A stretch of DNA of 14,024 bases, from contig CAKRVU010000009.1 of assembly GCA_934408835.1 (NCBI GenBank), positions 1 through 14,024 on the forward strand, in the 5' to 3' direction. Both the position numbers and the translations under genes were made by a program. This stretch comes from an uncultured Oscillospiraceae bacterium. GTDB lineage: Bacteria > Bacillota > Clostridia > Oscillospirales > Ruminococcaceae. The notes beneath the pieces are model-generated. The model saw only the letters and a list, made by a program, of their open reading frames with translations, searched no databases and was not told the DNA's origin. Below are positions 6,979 through 14,024 of this stretch, piece after piece; position 1 is the first letter of the stretch; each line of letters starts with the position of its first letter.

Positions 6979-8100
6979 TTAACAAACTGTGCCCAATCCG
7001 GAAAACCGGTCGGTCTGATTGATGCTTTCCAGCCCAAAACTGAAAAGAACGTCATCGTACCCGGACAAATCCAGCGAAATATCCACCTCGCCCAGACAAT
7101 TGATATCCACAATATCCACCTGTCCGTAATGCAAGATAAAGAATTGGATAAACGGCGCAATATTTTCGTCTGCAAATACCAGCAGCTTCTTGCTTCCCCT
7201 CGACTCGGCAAACACTTGTGTATACAACGTTTCTTCACCAATCAAAGCATTGATACTGTCGTCCGTTTGCAGCAGCGCGCGGTCATACAGCTCGTCGCGC
7301 GTCCGGGTTCCATGTGCAGTCGTCTCAACCACGTGAACCGGAAACGACTGCGTTTTATAATGATATAAATCCACCCGATCGGGGGTCACGCCCGCATAGG
7401 AAGTGCGGTGATACAGGCTCCCGTAAAAGTCACGCATGCCGTATTCGATGTTAAATTCGTTCAAAGAGGCCGGCTGAAACCCCATCGACTTCATGTTGTA
7501 ATTATAGATGGTAAAGGCGCCATAGCTTGTAATCCTCGGGTCCGTGTGATAATAAAAAGAGGAGTTTTTAACAGACGTCAGCGGTGTAACGCTGTCAAGA
7601 ACCGTAATTTCAGGAACCAGGTGCGCCTGTAGCCTCTCTATCACCGCAACCTCATCCTCTCTCGGAGCATACGCAGGCAGCTTATCCTCCTCAATCTGCG
7701 CCGCCGTCGGCAGAAACAGGGCATACGTTTTCCCCTTTACTCCCTGCGCTATCTGGTTGATGACGCCCGCCGCAAGAGCGCAGCTTTTATCATCCGGCAG
7801 CGTTGGCTTATCAATCAAGGTATCTTCTGCAAAATAAACGCCGTTTATCTCCCGTTTCCCGCTAAGCAGTTCTATGTTCGTCTTGCAGCGCAGCAAAAAC
7901 GAGCCAAACAGAATACGGTCAGAGAGCGCCTCGTTCAGCTCCGTCTGATAATCTCCATCCGAAAACGAAGAGAAAGACGGCTTTGGAAGAGGCTCTTCTG
8001 AAGAAGCGTCCCGCAAAAAGACCGCCGGCAGAACATACCCCAGAAATAACAGAAGCAGCAGCAACGAAAAGACCGCCACTGTCACCCGCTTCATCTTCAT
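6979..8100 (-). CDS. DHHW/AlgX-like extracellular SGNH-family protein with lost catalytic motifs
   Basis: 373 residues with an N-terminal membrane anchor (about 6-27) and an extracytoplasmic body. It has the plan of DHHW-family proteins, which are partners of MBOAT acyltransferases and related to AlgJ/AlgX: SFSDGDYQTELNEALSDRI near the start of the body, NGVYFAEDTLID, then YYHTDPRITSYGAF. In active relatives this last motif reads TDHHWT..GA; here residues 186-191 are TDPRIT, so both His and the Trp are gone while Asp187 is kept. Near the C-terminus the usual nucleophile motif DSYA reads DENIA (311-315), so the serine is also absent. The reading frame is intact. In an active system this protein would transfer or remove acyl groups on a surface polymer; here a structural or binding role, or decay, is inferred. 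It starts 14 bases after the stop of the MBOAT gene, following AGGGGGTG. Confidence 0.85.
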   Translation of the reverse strand: MKMKRVTVAVFSLLLLLLFLGYVLPAVFLRDASSEEPLPKPSFSSFSDGDYQTELNEALSDRILFGSFLLRCKTNIELLSGKREINGVYFAEDTLIDKPTLPDDKSCALAAGVINQIAQGVKGKTYALFLPTAAQIEEDKLPAYAPREDEVAVIERLQAHLVPEITVLDSVTPLTSVKNSSFYYHTDPRITSYGAFTIYNYNMKSMGFQPASLNEFNIEYGMRDFYGSLYHRTSYAGVTPDRVDLYHYKTQSFPVHVVETTAHGTRTRDELYDRALLQTDDSINALIGEETLYTQVFAESRGSKKLLVFADENIAPFIQFFILHYGQVDIVDINCLGEVDISLDLSGYDDVLFSFGLESINQTDRFSGLGTVC

Positions 8101-8114
8101 ACGTTCACCCCCTT

Positions 8115-9512
8115 TTATCCATGCATACAGAGAAATCCGCTGGTAGAATCGGAAACAGAAAAGGCTAGACTTACCCCGAACAGCAGCAAAAGAAGCAGCG
8201 GCTGAACAACAGACGTCACCCTAGCGTACCGGCACCGCAGCTTTCTCCAATAGCGACCGACAATGCCGCTGCCAAACAGTACGCACAACAAAATTACCGC
8301 CCAATAACTGGAAAGGAGATAGAGGGTGTTTCCGTCTGCAAATCGCACGCCCACTCCCAGCATGGACAGCAAATACGGAAAAATATCTGAAATAGAATCA
8401 AGCGCATAAAAGAGGAACCCGAACATTACGAGAAGCGCCGTCAACCATGTTCGAAACAGATTCGGCCAGGAAATAAGCGCCTTTTTTAAAAACAGTTCCT
8501 CAAGCAGCAAAATCGCAAAAAAATAAAAAGCGGAAAAGAAGGCATTTTTACTGCCGCCAACAAACAGCGCAAAGGCGGCAGAAGCAATCCAGATACGAAA
8601 GATCTTCCACCTCTTCTCCCTTCCGGGCGCCAGCGAACACAAGTACCGCTTAATCCAATGAACCACCGTAATTTGATAGCGTCTAAAAAAATCTGAAACG
8701 CTGACGGCGGAAAAGGGGGCGCGATAATTGATCGGAAGGGAGAATCCAAGGAGCTTCCCCAGCCCGCGCGCCATATCAATATACCCGGTTGCGTCAAAAT
8801 AAATTTCAAATAAAACGGCAAAAGCGCCTAGCCACCCGGTTAGCAGCGGCATCGCGTCAATGTTTTGCGCAAACACCACCATCCGCAGCTGTCCAATGTT
8901 GTCCGCCAGCAGCATTTTTTTAGAAAATCCAAATACAAACAGCTCTATTCCATCGGCCACCGCACAAACGGAAAAATCAGGCGCTTTCAACTGTCTCCGA
9001 AACGCATGGTACTCGCAAACAGGCCCGGCAAACAATTTCGGAAAAAAGAAAAGGTAAGTCAGATAATCCCAAAAGTTGCGAAGAAAAGGCGCCTTTCTTT
9101 GATAAACATCCACTAGATAGGATACACAGGACATCAGTAAAAACACCAGCCCTATCGGTACGCCCAGCGTCCGCGTCTGTTCGGAAGCGTTCACCGCCTC
9201 CTGGATTCGGTTATAAGACGCAGTCACAAGGTAAAAGAAGAAAAAGACGAGTCCGTCTACCGAGAGCGCCGCAAGATACAGACCGCGCCTGAGCCGCCGA
9301 TCTCTCCCAAAACGGCAAATCAAAAAACCAAATAGAAAATTGAAGATGGCGACATTCAGTAAAACCGGAAGGTAAACGGGATCCATAAACCCATACAGCA
9401 ACAGACTAAAGAGCGCTATCGCAGGCTTCTTGGCGCGTCCGGGAACCAAATAGCAGGTTGCCAGACAGACCGGAAGAAAGAATACCAAAAAAGTCACATC
9501 GGTAAAATACAT
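8115..9512 (-). CDS. MBOAT-family (AlgI-like) membrane protein lacking the catalytic histidines
   Basis: 465-residue polytopic membrane protein. Family landmarks are clear: N-terminal MYFTDVTFLVFFLP, LFFFPKLFAGP (about 154-164), FEIYFDATGYIDMARGLGKLLG (235-256), INYRAPF and SVSDFFRR. Members normally move acyl groups across the membrane onto an extracellular polymer through a conserved histidine. Here the RRWHIS motif reads RRYQIT with Gln280, and the GLWHGA-type motif is replaced by GGSKNA (319-324). There is no other His in the C-terminal half except His285 and the penultimate residue. ATG 9512 is preceded at four bases by GGAGGAGG and overlaps the end of rnmV by 19 bases; the TTG at 9536 lies before that site. 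The gene sits next to its usual kind of partner, a DHHW protein. A non-catalytic role or decay is inferred. Confidence 0.88.
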   Translation of the reverse strand: MYFTDVTFLVFFLPVCLATCYLVPGRAKKPAIALFSLLLYGFMDPVYLPVLLNVAIFNFLFGFLICRFGRDRRLRRGLYLAALSVDGLVFFFFYLVTASYNRIQEAVNASEQTRTLGVPIGLVFLLMSCVSYLVDVYQRKAPFLRNFWDYLTYLFFFPKLFAGPVCEYHAFRRQLKAPDFSVCAVADGIELFVFGFSKKMLLADNIGQLRMVVFAQNIDAMPLLTGWLGAFAVLFEIYFDATGYIDMARGLGKLLGFSLPINYRAPFSAVSVSDFFRRYQITVVHWIKRYLCSLAPGREKRWKIFRIWIASAAFALFVGGSKNAFFSAFYFFAILLLEELFLKKALISWPNLFRTWLTALLVMFGFLFYALDSISDIFPYLLSMLGVGVRFADGNTLYLLSSYWAVILLCVLFGSGIVGRYWRKLRCRYARVTSVVQPLLLLLLFGVSLAFSVSDSTSGFLCMHG

Positions 9513-10099
9513 GAGTCCTCCTCCAATTGACGACAAAAGTCTTGAAACTCATCCCGGGTATAGGAGGTGTTGAGCACCTGCAGCAGCGCGTTTGCCGATA
9601 AGTTTTGGGGAAGGGATAACCGGCGCAGCAAAAGCCGCCGTTTGTCTGCGCTGCCCTGCGCGCCAACCAGCCCCGCCTCCATCAAATCCGCCTTTGTCAG
9701 ACCGGCATGGGTCGTCTTAGCCTCAGTAACACCCGCTTTCGCAAGCGCGCGCAAAAGCACCTCGGTCGGCATTCCTTCAACGCCTACGGTTCCCTCTTTT
9801 GAAGGAGCGTCCTTCCGGCGTTCCTTCCCCGGAATCTCCGGAATATATACGTGATATACCGTCCCTTCTTTCCCGACAAAGGACTGAATATAATTTCGAA
9901 TCTTACGACCAGCCCGATCGCTGTCTGTTAAAATGATGATGCCGCGCTCCTTTGCGAGGCTGCGAATCCAGGCTCGTTTCTCCGGGTTCTGGAAAATAGA
10001 AAAACCGTTGGTCGGAATCAACAGCGCGTCTAAAAGACTGCTCAACCGTATTTTATCGTATTTTCCCTCGACAATCACAGCCTGTTTGATATGGATCAC
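9494..10099 (-). CDS. rnmV: Ribonuclease M5, 5S rRNA maturase
   Basis: Cytoplasmic endonuclease that trims precursor 5S rRNA bound to ribosomal protein L18. It has 201 residues, usual for clostridial members. The TOPRIM domain is complete: AVIVEGKYDK with Glu11, TNGFSIF, and IILTDSDRAGRKIRNYI with Asp59 and Asp61. Next comes IPGKERRKDAPSKEGTVGVEG, typical of the M5 subfamily. A clostridial-type C-terminal part follows with LTKADLMEAGLVG, LSLPQNLSANALLQVLN and YTRDEF. GTG 10099 overlaps the holA stop as GTGA and follows a G-rich site. The downstream acyltransferase gene overlaps its 3' end, so translation is probably coupled through the run. Confidence 0.95.
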   Translation of the reverse strand: MIHIKQAVIVEGKYDKIRLSSLLDALLIPTNGFSIFQNPEKRAWIRSLAKERGIIILTDSDRAGRKIRNYIQSFVGKEGTVYHVYIPEIPGKERRKDAPSKEGTVGVEGMPTEVLLRALAKAGVTEAKTTHAGLTKADLMEAGLVGAQGSADKRRLLLRRLSLPQNLSANALLQVLNTSYTRDEFQDFCRQLEEDSCILPM

Positions 10100-11133
10100 A
10101 ACAATCCCCCCGCTTCGAGCATTTTCGCCACCGTCATCTCGAGCAACACCCGCTGCGAAAATCCGGTTGTCTTAAAGGCGCGGTCGGTATCCGAAAGAAT
10201 CCGCACGCACTCACAAAGCTGCTGATACGAAAACCGCGACGCCTCCCGCATGGCGTTGCGCATTCGAAAATCCTGTCCCCGATAGGGATAATATCCGGTA
10301 ATCGCGTCGATACCTTCCCCGGCAAGCTGCGCGCATTTTGCGCGATACAGGTCAACAAACGAAACGCTCAACGCACCCAGAATCAATAGCGGTTCCATCT
10401 GCTGGGCAAACAATTCGTCAAGGACGGCAAACGCCCTTTCCGAATTCCCTTGAAGCACAGCGCGGGACAAATCAAAGGAACCGGCGTCTAAGGTAGGTAC
10501 CGTCATCAACCGAACATCCTCGGTGGTAATCTCCCTTCCGGCTGCATAGGCGGAAAGTTTGTCCACCTCCCGCAACAGCGTGGTCAAATCCTTTCCGCAG
10601 CGCTCAATCAGCGCATACGCGGTTTTAGTGGAAAGAGATGCTCCCATGCGCCCGGCACGCGCGGTCAGCGTTTTGACCAGAGCCGCAGCCGACCGTTCCC
10701 CAAATTGCACAACGCCGCCGCCAGCCGTCTCCACTCCGTTCATAAGCGTCTTGAGCTTAGAAGATGGCTTGCCGGCAAATGCCGGATCTGTAAAAAGAAA
10801 TAGCAGCAAATTCCGATCACTCAAAGAGGCAAATAGCCTGCTCAACCGAGACAGCTCGTCCTTGCCGTACTGTTCCAGCGGCGGATTGACCACCTCTGTC
10901 AGCCGAATGTCAGAAAAAACCGGCTGCGTAGTCGCGCTGTTACAAATCTCATCAACAGAAGCGCCCGCCTCTTGCAGCCGGCAATAAGAAAAGACATCAG
11001 GCTGTTTCCCCACCGCTTGCCGGATGAGCTGTTTTGCCCGCGTCTGCAACAGGTGCGTCTCAACACCGAACAACAGATAAACCGGCAGGAACCGCCTCTC
11101 CTTCATCTGTCTGAGCAGCTGTTCTTCGGTCAT
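10096..11133 (-). CDS. holA: DNA polymerase III delta subunit
   Basis: Clamp-loader subunit that opens the beta sliding clamp during replication. 345 residues, the normal size. The N-terminal domain has EEQLLRQMKERRFLPVYLLFGVETHLL, and the following segments ATTQPVFSDIRLTEVVNPP and RNLLLFLFTDPAF are typical. The second domain has ALIERCGKDLTTLLREVDKLSAYAAGREITTEDV, the best-conserved delta segment. The C-terminal collar domain includes the FDLSRAVLQGNSERAFAVLDEL region and ends in FSQRVLLEMTVAKML. ATG 11133 overlaps the comEC stop as ATGA, and that coupling favours it over the TTG at 11139. The order comEC-holA is conserved in many Firmicutes. Confidence 0.95.
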   Translation of the reverse strand: MTEEQLLRQMKERRFLPVYLLFGVETHLLQTRAKQLIRQAVGKQPDVFSYCRLQEAGASVDEICNSATTQPVFSDIRLTEVVNPPLEQYGKDELSRLSRLFASLSDRNLLLFLFTDPAFAGKPSSKLKTLMNGVETAGGGVVQFGERSAAALVKTLTARAGRMGASLSTKTAYALIERCGKDLTTLLREVDKLSAYAAGREITTEDVRLMTVPTLDAGSFDLSRAVLQGNSERAFAVLDELFAQQMEPLLILGALSVSFVDLYRAKCAQLAGEGIDAITGYYPYRGQDFRMRNAMREASRFSYQQLCECVRILSDTDRAFKTTGFSQRVLLEMTVAKMLEAGGLL

Positions 11134-13307
11134 CCCCAACCGCCCCCTTTCTGTATCAACAGACGGTCACCATCGGTGACAGCACGGCTAGTTGCACCGG
11201 TCGGAAGGAGCCACGCGTTACCGCTGAGATCGGAATCCGCGTCCTCCCGCAGCCAAAGGACGGCTCCTGCAGCTATTTGGTTTTGACTGGGCGCTTTCTC
11301 CGCGTCAAGCAGTGCCACCCCCAGCTGTTCCTGGCGGGATGCCGCCGCAAGGCTGGAACTATTCTCAGAGTAAGCCGCCGTAAACCCGTTGCAGGAAACA
11401 AACAGAACATCCTCCCCGATCAGTTCCTCCTCGGTCACTGTCACAGGACCCATGGATATCCCCGCCTGATCGGCAGACAACATCGTTGCGCCCTCCTGCT
11501 CCGCCATCACTGAAAAGAGCTCGGCAGCCCTGTCGGACGGAGCGTAAATATAATCCACCGGAACCTCTTGCAGAAGCAGCTCCAATCCGGCGGCAGAAGG
11601 AACGTCCGTCCCGCAAAAAGCAACCAAATCTATCTTCCCAATCCCACGGCTATCCAGATAAGAACAGACCGTCTCAGCGCCATATTCATTGGTGCAGTTG
11701 ATCAAAACGGTTTTTCCGCAGCACTCAATCAATACCGGATTTTGATATAGATTTTCCAAAACGGTGATCTGAAGCTGGTCGGCGCTTAGCAACTGATAAG
11801 ACAGTACGCCAACCAGAGCGAGATTCAGACAAAGCCACCCGGTCACTGCAAACAGCTTCGTTTTTTTGCGCGCCATTAGGGTTAGCAGAAAGAGAAGCAG
11901 GCACGCCAGAATCAGGTAAGGGACATACTCATACCCTGTCGGCAGCACAGCAAACGGGACGCTTGAAAAGAAGGAGGAGATTGACAACAAGATAGAACAT
12001 AGCTGCTGCGCAACAAAACCACACAGCTGCGCAGCCGGCGGAAAAAACAAACCGGTGACAGCCGTCAAAAAGCCAAACGCCATAAGGGGCGCCATTAAAG
12101 GAATGACAAGCAGATTGACAAAAGGGGACAAGATGGAAAAACAACCAAAGGCAATCGCCAAAATCGGGGTAGTAAACACCATGGCAGCCAGAGAAACGCT
12201 AACGCTCCCTATGACAGCACCCTTCACTTTTTTGCATCGATCTCCACGCAGCGCCTTTTCCAGCGGCTTAGCAAACAGCAAGATTCCAAGCACCGAGAAA
12301 AAGGACAACAAAAAGCTTAAATTAACAATACAATAAGGAGAAAAGAGCAAAATCACAACTGCCGCAAGAAGAAGAATGTCTACACTGTTCAGATATCGGT
12401 TGTTCATCTTCCCTATCGTCAGGATGCCCGCCATCAGACATGCTCTCAGGACAGAGGGGGTAAACCCGGCCATAGCGCAAAAGATAGCAAGGAACGCCAA
12501 AATCATCACGCGACCGAACCGTGCAGGAATCTTCAATAACGAGAACAAACCCGCAAGCAACGCGGTAAATATGGCGATGTGCAGTCCCGATACCGCAAGA
12601 ACATGCGCAATTCCGCTGCGATTGAAATCGCGTGTGACCGAATAAGGAATATGATCCCGCTTTCCAAAGAGGATTCCCTCCAGCACACCGCTTTCGGGCA
12701 TGGGAATGGTTACACGCAGAGAATCTCGCAGCAAATCGCGCAGCGTGAGGCACAAACCGGAAAAGGTGGTCCGTCCCGGCGTTACCTCCACCGCAGAAAC
12801 AACGCTTCCGGTGAGGTCTATCCCCTTTGCCGCGGAAGTGTCCCAAAGCGCAACCGGCGTTGGCGCCTCTACCGGATACAGTTTTGCAGTTGCAGTTAAA
12901 ACGTCTCCATAACCCGCGTCCACCTTTTCCTCAGTATAGAGATTGACAAGAACCGGAATGGGAAATGCCGTATTTCCAATCTGATCCGCCTTGATGGTAT
13001 AGGTGTAACCATTGTCGCGCTCGGATATTTCGCGCACGCTCCCCGTAACAACAGCGGTATCTTCGCCAAACGGCTGCGCACGTTCAAATGTCAGCGTGAG
13101 GTATCCGGAAAAATAAACGGCTCCTATCGCAGCAATTAAAAGAAGAGCTCCCAACTGTTTGACCGGAATCCCCCTTCCCAAGAAGAAACAGAGAAGGGAG
13201 GCGCCTCCCAATAATGCTGAAACCAAAAAAGGAAAAGAAACGCCAAAAAGAGTTGCCGCAAACAACCCCAGACAAAAAGACAGACAACATTTTGCCGCCG
13301 TATGCAT
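11130..13307 (-). CDS. comEC: ComEC/Rec2-type DNA uptake channel protein with degenerate metallo-beta-lactamase domain
   Basis: 725-residue polytopic membrane protein that in competent bacteria passes single-stranded DNA into the cell. The N-terminal membrane segments and DUF4131-like OB region lie at about 5-180. The competence channel domain follows at about 205-480, with LEGILFGKRDHIP, the invariant HVLAVSGLH (235-243) and AMAGFTPSVLRACLMAG. The C-terminal domain (about 500-725) sits where ComEC proteins carry a nuclease-type metallo-beta-lactamase domain, but the DVGQGD segment reads LENLYQN, the LIDGG segment reads LINCT, and SHxDxDHxGG reads CGTDVPSAAG (565-574). Only one Asp (568) remains, so metal binding and nuclease activity are not expected. 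ATG 13307 follows AAAGGAG at eight bases; codons to 13343 have no such site. Competence cannot be inferred from this gene alone. Confidence 0.92.
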   Translation of the reverse strand: MHTAAKCCLSFCLGLFAATLFGVSFPFLVSALLGGASLLCFFLGRGIPVKQLGALLLIAAIGAVYFSGYLTLTFERAQPFGEDTAVVTGSVREISERDNGYTYTIKADQIGNTAFPIPVLVNLYTEEKVDAGYGDVLTATAKLYPVEAPTPVALWDTSAAKGIDLTGSVVSAVEVTPGRTTFSGLCLTLRDLLRDSLRVTIPMPESGVLEGILFGKRDHIPYSVTRDFNRSGIAHVLAVSGLHIAIFTALLAGLFSLLKIPARFGRVMILAFLAIFCAMAGFTPSVLRACLMAGILTIGKMNNRYLNSVDILLLAAVVILLFSPYCIVNLSFLLSFFSVLGILLFAKPLEKALRGDRCKKVKGAVIGSVSVSLAAMVFTTPILAIAFGCFSILSPFVNLLVIPLMAPLMAFGFLTAVTGLFFPPAAQLCGFVAQQLCSILLSISSFFSSVPFAVLPTGYEYVPYLILACLLLFLLTLMARKKTKLFAVTGWLCLNLALVGVLSYQLLSADQLQITVLENLYQNPVLIECCGKTVLINCTNEYGAETVCSYLDSRGIGKIDLVAFCGTDVPSAAGLELLLQEVPVDYIYAPSDRAAELFSVMAEQEGATMLSADQAGISMGPVTVTEEELIGEDVLFVSCNGFTAAYSENSSSLAAASRQEQLGVALLDAEKAPSQNQIAAGAVLWLREDADSDLSGNAWLLPTGATSRAVTDGDRLLIQKGGGWG

Positions 13308-13357
13308 TCCTTCATCTCCTTTCTCGTTTTCCGTTCTTTCCAAATCAAACCGGTGGC
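13308..13357 (-). other. comEC leader, no separate promoter seen
   Basis: Holds the comEC ribosome binding site (about 13316-13322). I find no convincing -35/-10 pair here or in the repeat beyond it, and no terminator after gpmI, so comEC may be read through from gpmI. Confidence 0.3.
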
Positions 13358-13625
13358 TTCAACGCACCGCCCGGTTCCCTTTCGACAGCGCGCCCGCTCG
13401 ATGTCTCGTCCCATTCATCTCGCTTTTCCCAATCGACCAGCAACGAGGGAACACCGCACCAGCCCAACTTCAGCGTGCCGCCCGGTTCCCTTCCAGCTAC
13501 GCGCCCATTGTCTCATCACATCCGGCTCACTTTTCCCAATCAACCAGCAGCAAAGGAACACCGCACCAGCTCAACTTCAGCACGCCATCCGCTTTCCTTC
13601 CAGCTACGCACCTAGTTCCTCATTA
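13358..13625. repeat. Imperfect ~109-bp tandem repeat, about 2.5 copies
   Basis: Copies start at 13358, 13469 and 13576, with periods of 111 and 107 bases; the third is cut off after about 50 bases. Shared segments include CCGCCCGGTTCCCTT, CTTTTCCCAATC, GGAACACCGCACCAGC and TTCCAGCTACGC. A hairpin can form across the first copy junction: GGGAAC (13448-13453) with GTTCCC (13484-13489), and inside it GCAC with GTGC. The second junction keeps a related but changed pairing, AAGGAA with TTCCTT. The plus strand has no stop codon in any frame through the repeats, a result of composition, and no gene is supported. It lies between gpmI and comEC, both on the minus strand, so it would be in the comEC leader or spacer RNA. 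Confidence 0.8.
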
Positions 13626-13683
13626 CCAGTGGAGTCAGAAGTGAAAACCTGTCACACTATTCCTTTTCTTCTGCTATCAGCCC

Positions 13684-14022
13684 TCAGTCTTTTTGAATCA
13701 GGCTGCTTCCTGTCATCTCTTCAGGCTGTTTTAAACCTAGTATTTCGAGCATGGTCGGCGCAATGTCCGCCAGCACCCCTCCGCTGCGAAGGGAGCAGGG
13801 ATACCCCACCACGGCAAACGGCACCGGATTGGTCGTATGCGCAGTAAAAGGAGCGCCGTCCGAATCATACATCTTGTCCGCGTTTCCGTGATCTGCGGTA
13901 ATCAGTGCCACACCACCAGCTTTTTCTATTGCGTGAAGAGTCCGTCCAAGACAATCGTCTACAGCCTCAACCGCCGCTACAGCCGCGTCAAATTTTCCGG
14001 TATGCCCAACCATATCACAGTT
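13684..14022 (-). CDS. gpmI: 2,3-bisphosphoglycerate-independent phosphoglycerate mutase, C-terminal end (5' end outside window)
   Basis: Cytosolic manganese-dependent glycolytic enzyme that interconverts 3- and 2-phosphoglycerate. Only the last 112 or so residues are in the window, of a family usually near 510. They begin [15 protein letters not shown], with the Asp and His of the metal site. [10 protein letters not shown] and [13 protein letters not shown] follow, giving the second metal-site Asp-His pair, and then [13 protein letters not shown]. The ending [26 protein letters not shown] is the usual C-terminus, so the 3' end is intact. The frame is open to the window edge; the Met at 14013 is internal. 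No terminator hairpin is seen after the stop. Confidence 0.96.
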   Translation of the reverse strand, partial: NCDMVGHTGKFDAAVAAVEAVDDCLGRTLHAIEKAGGVALITADHGNADKMYDSDGAPFTAHTTNPVPFAVVGYPCSLRSGGVLADIAPTMLEILGLKQPEEMTGSSLIQKD

Positions 14023-14024
14023 GG

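Noticed and set aside
13358..13625. Tandem T-box or other known riboswitch on the minus strand
   Set aside because: Fragments such as GGGCGGCAC and GATTGGGAAAAG loosely recall T-box leaders, but the essential TGGN core, a specifier loop and a terminator/antiterminator pair are missing, and comEC is not a typical target.
13302..13847. Long plus-strand open frames covering the tandem repeat and the antisense of gpmI
   Set aside because: All three plus frames are open there because the strand is poor in stop-forming bases. There is no ribosome binding site or recognisable protein, and the strong minus-strand genes gpmI and comEC explain both flanks.
1..14024. CRISPR array, insertion sequence, phage genes, rRNA or tRNA genes
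   Set aside because: No regularly spaced short direct repeats, transposase or integrase motifs, or RNA gene signatures were seen on either strand.

Overview
The window looks like chromosome from an endospore-forming, low-GC-type Gram-positive anaerobe of the Clostridia, most likely the Oscillospirales (Ruminococcaceae-like) group. The evidence is a sporulation sigma factor of the SigK family, a pyruvate phosphate dikinase, the order comEC-holA-rnmV, strong AGGAGG-type ribosome binding sites, a DUF3048 protein and an MBOAT/DHHW protein pair. I see no rRNA, tRNA, CRISPR array, transposase or phage gene.

Layout. (1) 1-1725, plus strand: the 3' part of ppdK with a strong terminator. (2) 1948-2791, plus strand: sigK in one piece, with a candidate SigE-type promoter and a bidirectional terminator shared with the convergent operon. 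(3) 2877-5234, minus strand: a three-gene polar amino acid ABC importer (binding lipoprotein, permease, ATPase), read from a candidate promoter that overlaps a perfect 10-bp palindrome. (4) 5324-5897, plus strand: a near-consensus vegetative promoter, a leader hairpin, a small three-helix membrane protein, and then a compact cloverleaf-shaped inverted-repeat element with a T-run. (5) 5926-13307, minus strand: a long run comEC-holA-rnmV-MBOAT-DHHW-DUF3048, with start/stop overlaps at the first three junctions and short gaps after. (6) 13358-13625: about 2.5 copies of an imperfect ~109-bp tandem repeat. (7) 13684-14024, minus strand: the 3' end of gpmI.

The first half of the minus-strand run is housekeeping: DNA uptake/ComEC-type channel, the delta subunit of the polymerase III clamp loader, and the 5S rRNA maturase. 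The second half has the form of a cell-envelope O-acylation module: an MBOAT membrane acyltransferase, its SGNH/DHHW-type extracellular partner and a DUF3048 lipoprotein-like protein. The expected catalytic residues are missing in the first two, and the third carries an in-frame amber codon. ComEC has also lost all recognisable metal ligands of its metallo-beta-lactamase domain. The most interesting features of the window are therefore a tightly linked set of catalytically degenerate envelope proteins, which are either decaying or put to a non-catalytic use, and two structured non-coding repeats (5793-5890 and 13358-13625).
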